Assembly (NCBI GenBank): GCA_963700885.1
Contig: CAVOZJ010000034.1
Span: 47,242-111,241 of the forward strand
Direction of reading: 5' to 3'
Origin: Anderseniella sp963700885
Lineage (GTDB): Bacteria; Pseudomonadota; Alphaproteobacteria; Rhizobiales; Aestuariivirgaceae
Length of the DNA stretch: 64,000 nucleotides
The notes beneath the pieces were generated by a model. The model was not told where the DNA came from. It ran no database searches and saw nothing but the letters and a program-made list of their open reading frames with translations. This document shows positions 36,783-45,953 of this stretch, in pieces. The stretch's first letter is position 1; the number at the start of each line of letters is the position of its first letter. Both the position numbers and the translations under genes were made by a program.

Positions 36783-37739
36783 ATGCGCTCGTCCAGCCGG
36801 CTCGCACTCGACAATGCGCCGCGTTCAGACAATCCCGGGCTGGCTGTGATGGCGCTGTGCGGGGCAATAGCGTTGGCCTCCTCCATTGATGCCATCGTGA
36901 AGTTCCTGTCAGCCGGCTATCCGGTTCATCAGCTTCTGGCGTTCCGCGCCGGAGTGGCGCTGCCACTGCTTGCCATATACGTTTTGTGGCGGGAGGGAAG
37001 GTTTTCGGTACCCCGCTCCCTTTGGAAACTGGTTTGCCTGCGTGGCCTGATCATGGCGTCCGCCTATCTGGGTTTCTCCATGGCAGTGGCAACATTGCCG
37101 CTGGCGAGCGGCGTTGCCATATACTTCACCATGCCGCTGTTCGTGGCAGCGCTTGCTGGCCCTGTGCTGGGCGAACTGGTGCCGGCCTACCGGTGGCTGC
37201 TGATTGCTGCAGGTTTTACCGGTGTGCTGATCATGATCCGCCCAGGCAGCACGGTGTTTGAACCTGCCGCCCTGCTCGCGCTGTACTCGGCGTTCGGTTA
37301 TGGCTGCAGCCAGCTGATCACCCGATCCCTCACCGGCCAGGTTCCTTCTGCCATTCTGGCTTTCTGGGGGAATGCATTCTACCTTGTGCTCGCCCTCATT
37401 CTTGCGGTTGTGTTCTCAGGCTTCGACAATCCTGAAGGCCTGCATCCTTCCATTGCATTTCTCACCCGCAACTGGCAGATGCCACCGCCAGTCGACTTTG
37501 CGCTGATGGCATCCACCGGTTTTCTGTCAGCTGCCGCCATGGTGCTGTTTGCCACTGCATACCGGCTGGGCGAGGCAAGCTTTGTCGCGCCGTTCGAGTA
37601 TTCAGCCATGCTATGGGCAACCCTTTATGGCTTCTTCGTGTTTGTCGAACTTCCGGATACCTATACCGTAACGGGCGGCAGCGTCGTGGCGCTTGCGGGC
37701 CTTGTGATGTTGTGGCTGGATACGCGGGCGCGACGCTAG
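36783..37739 (+). CDS. EamA/DMT-family transporter
   Basis: 318 residues with ten predicted membrane helices in two EamA repeats. Typical segments: GAIALASSIDAIVKFLS, SGVAIYFTMPLFVAALAGPV and, in the second repeat, AYRLGEASFVAPFEYSAML. Family members export metabolites or amino acids; substrate unknown. The start at ATG 36783 was preferred over an upstream in-frame ATG because the intervening residues are not membrane-like. The TAG stop overlaps the start of palindromic repeat copy 4. Confidence 0.88.
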   Translation: MRSSSRLALDNAPRSDNPGLAVMALCGAIALASSIDAIVKFLSAGYPVHQLLAFRAGVALPLLAIYVLWREGRFSVPRSLWKLVCLRGLIMASAYLGFSMAVATLPLASGVAIYFTMPLFVAALAGPVLGELVPAYRWLLIAAGFTGVLIMIRPGSTVFEPAALLALYSAFGYGCSQLITRSLTGQVPSAILAFWGNAFYLVLALILAVVFSGFDNPEGLHPSIAFLTRNWQMPPPVDFALMASTGFLSAAAMVLFATAYRLGEASFVAPFEYSAMLWATLYGFFVFVELPDTYTVTGGSVVALAGLVMLWLDTRARR

Positions 37740-37780
37740 ATCAGTATGGTTTTCCATTGAATCAGTCAAAAACCGCCCCT
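37739..37780. repeat. Short palindromic repeat, copy 4 (3' half degenerate)
   Basis: GATCAGTATGGTTTTCCATT followed by GAATCAGTCAAAAACC. It matches the reverse complement of copy 3 for most of its length. The outermost right arm has decayed. The first G is the last base of the EamA TAG stop codon, mirroring copy 1 at the cyclase stop. Confidence 0.6.
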
Positions 37781-37950
37781 GTTTCGCGTCACGAGCAGGA
37801 GTCCTCACAGTACCCGTATAGAGTTTGTTTTGCGCCTCTCGGGGACATCAGGCTTTGGAAAGCCAATGGCTATTGTCCCAAATGACGGGTACGGTGTCTC
37901 TGGTGGGAGTAAAACCCTGAAAAGTTGGCGAGCTAGCATGCTTGGTGTTG

Positions 37951-39843
37951 ATGTCATTCGCTAGGAACCTGAAGACCGGAGAGTCAGCAAGTGAGGTTAT
38001 TGCGGGCTTTCGTGTAGCCTGGCAATTCAGATGGCCGTTCCTGCTAGCACATCTGCTGGCTCGAATGCTTGTGCTGGCGATCATCACACCGGTTGCCAGC
38101 CTCCTCCTTTCGTTGGCGATCGCAACCAGCGGCCAAAGCGCGTTGACTGATCAGGACATCGCCTATTTCCTGCTCACACCGGCCGGCCTGGCCGCCGCGC
38201 TGGCCGTTTCCTGCCTCTTCATTGGCGCGGCGGTACTGGATGTCGCCCTGATGACCAGCATACTGCGTACAGGTCGCAGGACCGCGGCCGCTGTGCTGGG
38301 GCATGGCCTACGCTGCGTCACTTCCCATTTAATTGCGCTGCTGGGTTTCAGCCTGCATCTTATCCTGCGTATCCTGCTCCTTGTCGCACCTTTCCTTGCC
38401 GCCGCCGCAATCATTGCGGCATATGCGACAACGCAATACGACATCAACTACTACCTGACTTTTTGGCCGCCGACGTTTGTGCTGGCCGTAACAATCATCG
38501 CCGTTATCGCGGTGGCCATGATTGTCGTGCTCGTCCGGCTGCTTTCAAGCTGGGCTGTTGCCCTCCACCTTGTACTGTTCGAAGCGATGCCGCCCCGAAA
38601 GGCATTTGCAAGCAGCGCGCAGAGACTGTCTGGAAACAAGGCGCGGCTGGTCATTACACTTGCTGTCTGGTTGGTCGTGCGGGTCCTGATAGGGGTGGCT
38701 GTTGCAGCTTTCGCCGGCATGCTGATCAATCTGGCGCCCGGCTTGTTCGGCGTCAATCTGGGTGCGGTTGCGGCCGCCATGATCGGTCTGCTTTTGCTTT
38801 GGGCTTTTGCAAATGCGACCACGTCAGCGCTTTCGAACGGCGCACTCACGGCGCTCTTGTACCGCTGTTATATTCTGGTTTCGCCAGGCGATTTCCATGC
38901 AAGGGCGGATGCCTGCGATGCGGATGGTCAGCCTTCCGGCGCAGCGATACCGGCCGCGGCCCTCATTGCCGTTGCCGTGGCGGTGGTTTTCGGCGGCCTA
39001 TATGCGAGTGGAAGGCTGCTGGAACATATCACAGCCACGCAGACGGTCGAGATTATCGCGCACCGCGGTGCTGCCGGCAGTCGCCCGGAAAACACAATTT
39101 CGGCCATCAGAAAGGCGGTAGAGGACCGTGCCGACTGGGTCGAGATTGACGTGCAGGAGAGTGGCGACAATACTGTTGTCGTTGCTCATGATAGCGATTT
39201 CATGAAAGTTGCCGGCGTTGATCTGAAGGTATGGAACGCGACCAAGGCCGATCTCGCCAGCATCGATATTGGTAGCTGGTTCGATGTTTCCTATTCGGGC
39301 GAACGCACACCCACCCTGCGCCAGGCACTGGAGGCGGTGAAGGGCCGCGGCAGTGTTATCATCGAACTCAAATATTATGGTCACGATCTCGATCTGGAAT
39401 CGCGCGTCATCGGTGTTGTCGAAGAAGTTGGAATGGTAAGCGACGTGGCCGTGATGTCACTCAAGTATGACCGTATCCGCAAGATGCAGGCGCTTCGACC
39501 CAATTGGCGTTACGGCGTGCTCGCGGCAACCGCTGTCGGCAATCTTGCTGGCCTGCATGCTGACTTCCTGGCGGTGAACACCGGCCAGGCTTCACTACAA
39601 CTGATCAGGCGGGCTCATGGTCAGGGCAAGCAAATCTATGTCTGGACCGTAGATGATCCCATGACCATGTCGCGGATGATGTCAATGGGTGTCGACGGCC
39701 TGATCACCAACGAGCCGGCTCTCGCAAGGCAGGTCATCGAGGCACGCAACCACCTTACAACATATGAGCGGCTGGCCTTGTGGCTGACCGACCACTTCCG
39801 GGTTGGCAGTTTTAAACTCGTCGCCGAAGAAATCGATGCGTAG
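37951..39843 (+). CDS. Membrane-anchored glycerophosphodiester phosphodiesterase
   Basis: 630 residues. The first 340 or so form a GPDPase-type membrane domain with six or more helices (LLARMLVLAIITPVASLLLS, ALLGFSLHLILRILLLVA, LLLLWAFANATTSALSNGAL). The C-terminal 290 residues are a GDPD domain: catalytic IIAHRGAAGSRPENT, metal-binding EIDVQES and VVVAHDSDF, and later VNTGQASLQLIRRAHGQGKQ followed by YVWTVDDP. It hydrolyses glycerophosphodiesters to glycerol-3-phosphate and an alcohol. I chose ATG 37951; in-frame TTG/GTG codons just upstream are alternatives, and no strong Shine-Dalgarno is visible. Confidence 0.9.
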   Translation: MSFARNLKTGESASEVIAGFRVAWQFRWPFLLAHLLARMLVLAIITPVASLLLSLAIATSGQSALTDQDIAYFLLTPAGLAAALAVSCLFIGAAVLDVALMTSILRTGRRTAAAVLGHGLRCVTSHLIALLGFSLHLILRILLLVAPFLAAAAIIAAYATTQYDINYYLTFWPPTFVLAVTIIAVIAVAMIVVLVRLLSSWAVALHLVLFEAMPPRKAFASSAQRLSGNKARLVITLAVWLVVRVLIGVAVAAFAGMLINLAPGLFGVNLGAVAAAMIGLLLLWAFANATTSALSNGALTALLYRCYILVSPGDFHARADACDADGQPSGAAIPAAALIAVAVAVVFGGLYASGRLLEHITATQTVEIIAHRGAAGSRPENTISAIRKAVEDRADWVEIDVQESGDNTVVVAHDSDFMKVAGVDLKVWNATKADLASIDIGSWFDVSYSGERTPTLRQALEAVKGRGSVIIELKYYGHDLDLESRVIGVVEEVGMVSDVAVMSLKYDRIRKMQALRPNWRYGVLAATAVGNLAGLHADFLAVNTGQASLQLIRRAHGQGKQIYVWTVDDPMTMSRMMSMGVDGLITNEPALARQVIEARNHLTTYERLALWLTDHFRVGSFKLVAEEIDA

Positions 39844-40008
39844 TTGCAGAACCAGTGGATCAGTAACGATGTTTCAGGCAACCTCACAGATAATAGCTTG
39901 ATACAAGCAGAGGTCCTGCGATCTGACCGGTCTGGCATGGAAGTTATCCATCGCATGACGAAACGGATAAGATTGCGTTGTGCTGCCAAGGCATGACAAG
40001 CTCACCAG

Positions 40009-41559
40009 ATGCAGGAACTCGAGCTGAAATTGCTGATTGACGAAGCAGCGGCCAGGGAGATCTGGAACCGGGCGCTGCAGGTTCACCTGGCCAGTGTTCG
40101 TCCACGGGCCCGGAAGATCAAAAGCACCTATGTAGACACGCCCGATCATTCACTGCACCGGAAGGGAATCTCATTACGCCTGCGCCGTGATGGCCGGCGC
40201 TGGCTTCAGACAGTAAAAGCCGGTGCATCATTGAACGGGGGGATCTCGAAGGTCACCGAGTTTGAAACTACCGCACCGGACGGGCGGCTGGAAGTTGCCG
40301 CGATCAGTGATGAGAAATTGCGCAACAAGGTAGGCAGGCTTGTCAGGGGTGCCCCGCTAATACCGGTTTGCGAGACCCTGGTGAAACGGGCCGAAGGGGA
40401 AGTCAGGTCAGAATCCGGAACACGTGCACTGCTGGCAGTTGATGTGGTGGAGATCAGGGCTGACGAACAGTCCGGCAAATTATTCGAGCTGGAACTGGAA
40501 TATCAGGAAGGTGCGCCTGGCGGCCTGTTTGATATTGCCCGGATACTGTTGCCAGACGGGGGAGTGACGTTCTCCAGAATGAGCAAGGCCGAGCGTGGCT
40601 ATCTGCTGGCCGAAACGGGTAAGGTTGAACCGGCACCGGCGCCTCGAACCGCCAGGACGGTTTCCATTGCCAGATCCGGGTCGGCCGGGCGGGCGGCCCA
40701 GAAGGTTCTGCGGGAATGCGCCGGACAGATTGCCGACAATATCAACGCCACACTGCAGCTGCCTGTATCCGAGGGACCCCATCAGTTGCGGATTGGCCTG
40801 CGCCGGTTGCGCAGCGCCCTGCAGGTCTTCAGGAAAGCCATCGCTTGTCCGGCAGCAACGTATCTCGGGCAGGAAGCCAAATGGCTGGGTCAGGAGGTTG
40901 GCAAGCTTCGCGACCTGGACGTCATGCTGCACGATCTCGTTTTACCGGCAGCCAAGGCCTGCCCTTTCGAACCAGGCTTTGCATCGCTTGGCGGGTTGCT
41001 CGAGGACCAGGCTGGCCGTGCTCGTGAAGACCTGCGGGAGACCCTGAGGTCAAACCGGGTTCAGGTTTTTCTGTTTAACCTGATGCGCTTTACCGAAACC
41101 CGCGGCTGGCGGGTCCGCGATAAGAAAAATCGGTCCAGCAGGCTTGCCATTCCGGTTGGAAAGCTGGCTGCAAAGGCCTTGAACAAGCGTTGGGCAAAGG
41201 TCCGAAAACGGGCACGGAATATTCAGGAACTGTCTGTTGAAGAGCGTCACGAGTTGCGTAAAGAGCTGAAAAGCCTGCGTTATGCGGTTGAGTTCATGGG
41301 GCCACTTTATCCGGTCGGGAAACAGAAACCGTTCCTGAAACGTCTGAAGAAACTGCAAGTCCTGTTTGGTGACCTGAACGATACCGCCATGGTCAAGTCG
41401 AAGCTTCCTGAAGGCACTGTTGCCGGGACAGACACCATGGATATCCAACGCGCAATCGGATGGATACTCGGCGCAAGTTCAACCAAAGCGGAACTCGGCT
41501 GGACGCACGCGCAGGATTTGTGGAGAAGCCTGAACAAAACTCCCGTGTTCTGGAAGTAG
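40009..41559 (+). CDS. CYTH-CHAD domain protein
   Basis: 516 residues. N-terminal CYTH triphosphate tunnel domain (1-200) begins with the ELELKL signature and has KSTYVDTPDHSLHRKGISLR, basic residues that bind polyphosphate or nucleotide triphosphate. C-terminal CHAD helical domain (about 225-510) repeats the conserved His/Arg helix: HQLRIGLRRLRSALQVF and HELRKELKSLRYAVEF. CHAD domains bind polyphosphate granules, so the protein probably acts in polyphosphate or triphosphate metabolism. Confidence 0.92.
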   Translation: MQELELKLLIDEAAAREIWNRALQVHLASVRPRARKIKSTYVDTPDHSLHRKGISLRLRRDGRRWLQTVKAGASLNGGISKVTEFETTAPDGRLEVAAISDEKLRNKVGRLVRGAPLIPVCETLVKRAEGEVRSESGTRALLAVDVVEIRADEQSGKLFELELEYQEGAPGGLFDIARILLPDGGVTFSRMSKAERGYLLAETGKVEPAPAPRTARTVSIARSGSAGRAAQKVLRECAGQIADNINATLQLPVSEGPHQLRIGLRRLRSALQVFRKAIACPAATYLGQEAKWLGQEVGKLRDLDVMLHDLVLPAAKACPFEPGFASLGGLLEDQAGRAREDLRETLRSNRVQVFLFNLMRFTETRGWRVRDKKNRSSRLAIPVGKLAAKALNKRWAKVRKRARNIQELSVEERHELRKELKSLRYAVEFMGPLYPVGKQKPFLKRLKKLQVLFGDLNDTAMVKSKLPEGTVAGTDTMDIQRAIGWILGASSTKAELGWTHAQDLWRSLNKTPVFWK

Positions 41560-41885
41560 CTTGGGGTCAATATCCTAAAGCGCTTTAACCCGCCTGCTCA
41601 AGCCCGATACAGCGCCAAGCACTGATTGCCAGGTTTTCATACTTTGGACTTTCGCGGAGCGGTTCATGCCCGTGTAACCGTGTGTGTCTATTATTTCCCA
41701 AACAGAAATCTTGATGCGCAGGACTGTCTGGTGGGACCCATCGGCGATATTCCGCCAGCCGGGGCTGTGAAACGCTTCTACGCAATGCTGGACGAACCTG
41801 TCATGGCCGCATAACTTGATCCAATCTGCCGCCGGCAAACCCCGGGTCGGAGCAACCTTTGAACTGAACGGATGACGCGATCCAG
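41560..41885. other. Intergenic region before the glycosyltransferase cluster
   Basis: 326 bp. Contains a short perfect dyad AAAGCGCTTTA near 41577 and an open frame of 62 codons (41626-41814) with no recognised motif. Likely promoter region for the glycosyltransferase cluster; nothing else is supported. Confidence 0.4.
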
Positions 41886-43025
41886 ATGGAACTCACTATC
41901 CTGATGCCTTGTCTTGATGAGGCGGAAACACTGGAAACGTGTATTCGCGCCGCGTCACGCTTTCTGCAGGAGAGCGGTATTTCAGGCGAGGTGCTGATTG
42001 CGGACAATGGTTCGACAGACGGGTCGCAGAAAATTGCCAAGCGGGCCGGAGCCCGGGTAGTTGAAATCCCTGAGCGTGGCTATGGCGGAGCTCTCCTTGG
42101 AGGAATTGACGCAGCCAGGGGCAAGTATGTTATCATGGGGGACGCCGATGCCTCTTATGATTTCACCAGCCTTGGCCCGTTTGTTGATCGCCTCAGATCC
42201 GGCGCGGACCTGGTTGTTGGCAACAGATTCAAGGGTGGGATAGCTCCAGGGGCAATGCCTGCCCTGCACAGGTATCTTGGCACCCCGCTACTGAGTTTTC
42301 TGGGCCGGCTGTTCTTTGGTGTACCTCTTTATGATTTTCATTGTGGCCTGAGGGGGGTCAATACAGTTCGCATGCGGCAACTCCGGCTGAGATCTACGGG
42401 AATGGAGTTTGCCTCCGAAATGATCGTCAAGGCGGTTCTTGCCGGCTACAGAATCGAGGAAGTGCCAACAACACTGCACCCGGACGGCCGGTCAAGGCGT
42501 CCTCACCTGAGAACCTGGAAAGACGGCTGGAGACACCTGATCTTCCTGTTGCTCAGCAGTCCACGCTGGCTCTTCATTTATCCCGGCCTCCTGCTCATTG
42601 CCCTTAGCGCGTTTTTGTTTCTGGTGCTTTACAGCAGCGACATCAGCTTTGGGAGGATTACTCTGAGCACTCATACATTCGTGAGTTCTGCATTTCTCCT
42701 GGTCGCCGGCGTCCAGGCCTTGAGCCTTGGGATCATGGCCCGGAAGTTTGCGACCGTTCATGAACTGTTGCCACCACCACGCAAAGCGAAGCGGTTGCTG
42801 GACGCCTGGTCGCTGGAGAATGCCCTGATCCTTGCAGGCATCCTGATTGTATCCGGACTTTTCGTGTTTGGATGGTGTATCTATCAATGGATGGCAACGG
42901 ACTTCGGCCATCTTGACAACCTGCCAATTCTAAGACCCCTGGTTTTGTCGACCACGATGCTGACGCTCGGGTTTCAGCTTGCTCTGACAGCCTTTGTCTC
43001 AACGCTGATTGAACTTCGGCGTTAG
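41886..43025 (+). CDS. Family 2 glycosyltransferase with C-terminal membrane domain
   Basis: 379 residues. GT-A catalytic domain (1-215) with nucleotide-sugar motifs EVLIADNGSTDGSQKIA and the DxD-type site VIMGDADASYDF; it resembles polyprenyl-phosphate sugar (DPM1/GtrB-like) synthases. Four C-terminal helices follow (WLFIYPGLLLIALSAFLFLV, FLLVAGVQALSLGIM, NALILAGILIVSGLFVF and a last one). It probably loads a sugar onto a lipid carrier at the inner membrane. First gene of the cluster, 154 bp before the next. Confidence 0.88.
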   Translation: MELTILMPCLDEAETLETCIRAASRFLQESGISGEVLIADNGSTDGSQKIAKRAGARVVEIPERGYGGALLGGIDAARGKYVIMGDADASYDFTSLGPFVDRLRSGADLVVGNRFKGGIAPGAMPALHRYLGTPLLSFLGRLFFGVPLYDFHCGLRGVNTVRMRQLRLRSTGMEFASEMIVKAVLAGYRIEEVPTTLHPDGRSRRPHLRTWKDGWRHLIFLLLSSPRWLFIYPGLLLIALSAFLFLVLYSSDISFGRITLSTHTFVSSAFLLVAGVQALSLGIMARKFATVHELLPPPRKAKRLLDAWSLENALILAGILIVSGLFVFGWCIYQWMATDFGHLDNLPILRPLVLSTTMLTLGFQLALTAFVSTLIELRR

Positions 43026-43179
43026 ATTTACTTCATTTGAGTGCTGAATTGCCCACGCCCCGGGAGGGTTTTGAAGGTGACGTTCGACGCCCAATGGTCT
43101 AAAGAACCTGGATTGAGCCTTGGGCTGGCGTTAGCCGGCACCCGAGGTCCGGCGTTCGGCAACAGATGGCAGGTGTGAT

Positions 43180-44136
43180 GTGAAACCTCCAACGGCGAAA
43201 GACCTGACAGTTGCAGTCCTCATTCCCTGTCACAATGAGGAAAACACGGTCGGCACCGTTGTTGCGGAATTCGCGCGCACGATACCGGGTGCTCAAATCT
43301 ATGTTTGTGACAATGCCTCGACTGACCGCACCGGGCAGACAGCAATGGCCGCTGGAGCAACCGTGCTCCGTGAGCAACGCTTGGGGAAAGGCAACGCCCT
43401 TCGCCGGTTGTTCTCTGATGTTGATGCCGACATCTTTATCCTGATCGACGGCGATCAGACGTATGATGTGTCTGCTGCACCGGCAATGGTTGAGCTTTTG
43501 CTGCATGGTTCGCTGGACATGGTGATAGGCATCCGCAAATCCGGCCAGGATAGTGCCTACAGAGCAGGCCACAGAATCGGAAATCGATTGCTGACGCGCC
43601 TTGTCTCGGCGATCTTTGGTAACGTAACTGCGGATATGCTGTCAGGATACCGGGTCCTGTCGAGGCGGTATGTGAAGAGTTTTCCGGCATTGGCGCGAGG
43701 CTTTGAAATAGAGCCGGAAATGTTGATACATGCCATTGAACTGCGAATGCTGACCGCGGATTTTGAAACCGCATATGTAGGCCGGCCAACGGGATCTGTC
43801 AGCAAGCTCAGCACCATTCAGGATGGCTTGAGAATACTGCTCAAGATCATCCTTCTGGCGAAGGAGGAACGCCCGTTTCAACTGCTGGGTGTCGTGGCGA
43901 TAGCTCTTGCAGTGCTGTCGCTGGTGTTCGGCTATCCCGTGGTCAGCGAGTACCTGGAAACCGGCCTGGTTCCGCGCCTTCCAACGGCTCTCCTCGCGGC
44001 TACGATCATGCTTGCAGCGATCCTGATTTTCATTGCCGGACTGATCCTTGACTCTGTTGCGTACGCAAGACGAGAGGCACGGCGACTGGCATATCTCCAA
44101 TTCCAGCCAATTGCCAGATCGACGCGACGGCAGTGA
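43180..44136 (+). CDS. Family 2 glycosyltransferase, GtrB-like
   Basis: 318 residues from GTG 43180. GT-A motifs: VLIPCHNEENTVGTVVAEFA, YVCDNASTDRTGQTAM and DxD LIDGDQTYD. Two C-terminal helices (VVAIALAVLSLVFGYPVV, TIMLAAILIFIAGLILDS) give the layout of bactoprenol-glucosyltransferase GtrB. Its stop overlaps the GtrA-like gene start by 4 bp (GTGA), supporting a functional gtr unit. Confidence 0.88.
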   Translation: MKPPTAKDLTVAVLIPCHNEENTVGTVVAEFARTIPGAQIYVCDNASTDRTGQTAMAAGATVLREQRLGKGNALRRLFSDVDADIFILIDGDQTYDVSAAPAMVELLLHGSLDMVIGIRKSGQDSAYRAGHRIGNRLLTRLVSAIFGNVTADMLSGYRVLSRRYVKSFPALARGFEIEPEMLIHAIELRMLTADFETAYVGRPTGSVSKLSTIQDGLRILLKIILLAKEERPFQLLGVVAIALAVLSLVFGYPVVSEYLETGLVPRLPTALLAATIMLAAILIFIAGLILDSVAYARREARRLAYLQFQPIARSTRRQ

Positions 44137-44540
44137 CACGACAGCTTGCCATTCAGTTCCTGCGATTTTGTGCAGTGGGGTCGGTCGGATTTTTAATTGA
44201 TGGTGGACTGCTATGGCTGCTGGTCTCACATGGCATGCATCCCCTTTATGCGCGCATGTTGTCCTTCCCCATAGCCGTCGCGGCAACATGGAGTCTCAAC
44301 GGGAACTGGACGTTCAGACGACCGGCCCAGGCCTCGGCCGCAAGGCAATTCAATCTCTACTTCATAACCCAGTTGCTGGGGCTGGCCTGCAACTTCAGCC
44401 TCTACATCGTCGCGCTGTGGATACTCGGTACAGACCGGATGAGCATCCTGCTGGCATTCGCGATCGGGTCCTTCGTTGCCCTGTTCTGGAATTTTGCGAG
44501 CGCGCGATATGTGCTTTATCTCAGGAATCACTCATACTGA
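44133..44540 (+). CDS. GtrA-family membrane protein (putative lipid-linked sugar flippase)
   Basis: 135 residues with four predicted helices. Opening QFLRFCAVGSVGFLIDGGLL, WSLNGNWTFRR, and the terminal NFASARYVLY are characteristic of GtrA, thought to flip bactoprenol-phosphate-glucose. It starts on GTG overlapping the stop of the GtrB-like gene by 4 bp. Confidence 0.88.
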   Translation: MTRQLAIQFLRFCAVGSVGFLIDGGLLWLLVSHGMHPLYARMLSFPIAVAATWSLNGNWTFRRPAQASAARQFNLYFITQLLGLACNFSLYIVALWILGTDRMSILLAFAIGSFVALFWNFASARYVLYLRNHSY

Positions 44541-44572
44541 TCGCTAAGCCATGCCACCGGGCTGCACGCTGA

Positions 44573-45892
44573 ATGTTGGCAACTTTTATGTATATGAAAG
44601 ATGAATTAGTGATTGTTTGGAAGTGGTTAGGGGCAGCAGGGCAAGGTCTGCTGTTGCTTGTTCTGATTGTCGTCGTGGGCGCAGGCAGCCTCGTTGCGAG
44701 CGACTTTGCACAAAACAGGGATCACACTACCGAAGCTGTCCGCGAAGCGGTAACATCCGGGTCGCTCAGCACAGATGTCCATCGTCGATATGGCGCCAAT
44801 CACAGCAATTTCAGTGAATGCATCGGCCTGTCAATTTCGGTCAGAGACAGCCATGCCGATGTCTTGTCCTCGCTTTACTCCAACGCCATTCTCTGGCAAC
44901 CTCCCCGGTCGATTTGCGATAGCCTGGCAGCGTATCTGACCGGAGAAAAGGTCAAATGGTTCCCCTATTCGCGCTATTGGCATGGTTACCGGATTTTCAA
45001 CCAGACTTTCCTGTCGTTCGTTTCGTTCGAGACGCTAAAGTGGATCTGCCTGGGAACCGTCATGCTGTCGCTTGGAATCTGGATCCTTGTGCACGCGAGG
45101 CTCTTTGGATACGTGATTGCAACCGGCCTCGGCGGGATGATCCTGCTTACAACCGATATCGCCAACGTGTACATAACGCCGACACATGCCGTTTCGCTTT
45201 CGGTGATGTTCCTCGTCACCGCCGGAATCGCACGCCGGGCTGAAACCGGCAGTTTTGCAGAAATCGTTCCATGGTGCTGGGTTGCGGGTGCAATCTACAA
45301 CTTCTTTGACTTTCTCTATAACCCTGATCTGTTGCTGCTCATTGTCGGCACAACACTTACGGTGGCCTCCCTGCGCCGCCAGGATGCTATTTACCGCACA
45401 ATCGGTCAACTCCTGGCAGGGCAGATCGTGGTGATTTGCGGTTATGTGGCCATGTGGTTATCCAAATGGCTTCTCGTCTACGCCGGACGAGCAATTTTCG
45501 CTCCTGTTCCATGGTTGCCACGCGCAGATATTGCCCGGTGGATAGCCGGTGGCGATCAGCCGTACGTGCCGTTCGAGAGCATGCTGACGCTTGCCCGCGT
45601 CAGCTGGCAAATTGGGTTCAACAATTTAATACTTCCGGTATTTATCTGCGCAGGAGTTGGCCTGGCGGTGTTGCTGCTACTGAAGGGACGCTGGCCAGTT
45701 GTCCTTGCCTTCGGGCTTTGTGCGCTCCTGCCTGTTGTGTTGCTGGAAGCCAAGGCAACACACACAATCGCTCATGCACCATTTACCTTCAGAACCGTGC
45801 CCATTGCGATTACCTTCTTTGCTCTATCTATGTTATGGGCATTCCTGCAGTCGCGGCAGTCGCGTCAACAAACTGTTCTGAAAATCCAATAG
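44573..45892 (+). CDS. Polytopic membrane protein, possible GtrC-type glycosyltransferase
   Basis: 439 residues with roughly nine to eleven hydrophobic helices (LGAAGQGLLLLVLIVVVGAG, LGIWILVHARLFGYVIATGL, FGLCALLPVVLLEA). A loop after the first helix carries polar and aromatic residues (SECIGLSISVRDS, YSRYWHGYRIFNQT), a layout like GT-C-type gtr serotype transferases. No firm family match by eye. Its position directly after GtrB- and GtrA-like genes (32-bp gap) is the main argument for a transferase using the flipped sugar. Confidence 0.7.
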   Translation: MLATFMYMKDELVIVWKWLGAAGQGLLLLVLIVVVGAGSLVASDFAQNRDHTTEAVREAVTSGSLSTDVHRRYGANHSNFSECIGLSISVRDSHADVLSSLYSNAILWQPPRSICDSLAAYLTGEKVKWFPYSRYWHGYRIFNQTFLSFVSFETLKWICLGTVMLSLGIWILVHARLFGYVIATGLGGMILLTTDIANVYITPTHAVSLSVMFLVTAGIARRAETGSFAEIVPWCWVAGAIYNFFDFLYNPDLLLLIVGTTLTVASLRRQDAIYRTIGQLLAGQIVVICGYVAMWLSKWLLVYAGRAIFAPVPWLPRADIARWIAGGDQPYVPFESMLTLARVSWQIGFNNLILPVFICAGVGLAVLLLLKGRWPVVLAFGLCALLPVVLLEAKATHTIAHAPFTFRTVPIAITFFALSMLWAFLQSRQSRQQTVLKIQ

Positions 45893-45953
45893 GGCTTCGA
45901 TCACCCGCGATCCGGCCATCCATCATTTTCACCTGCGATAGGACCTTGGTCTC

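Noticed and set aside
41626..41814. 62-codon open frame before the glycosyltransferase cluster
   Set aside because: No recognisable motif, no ribosome site, and it sits in a likely promoter region.
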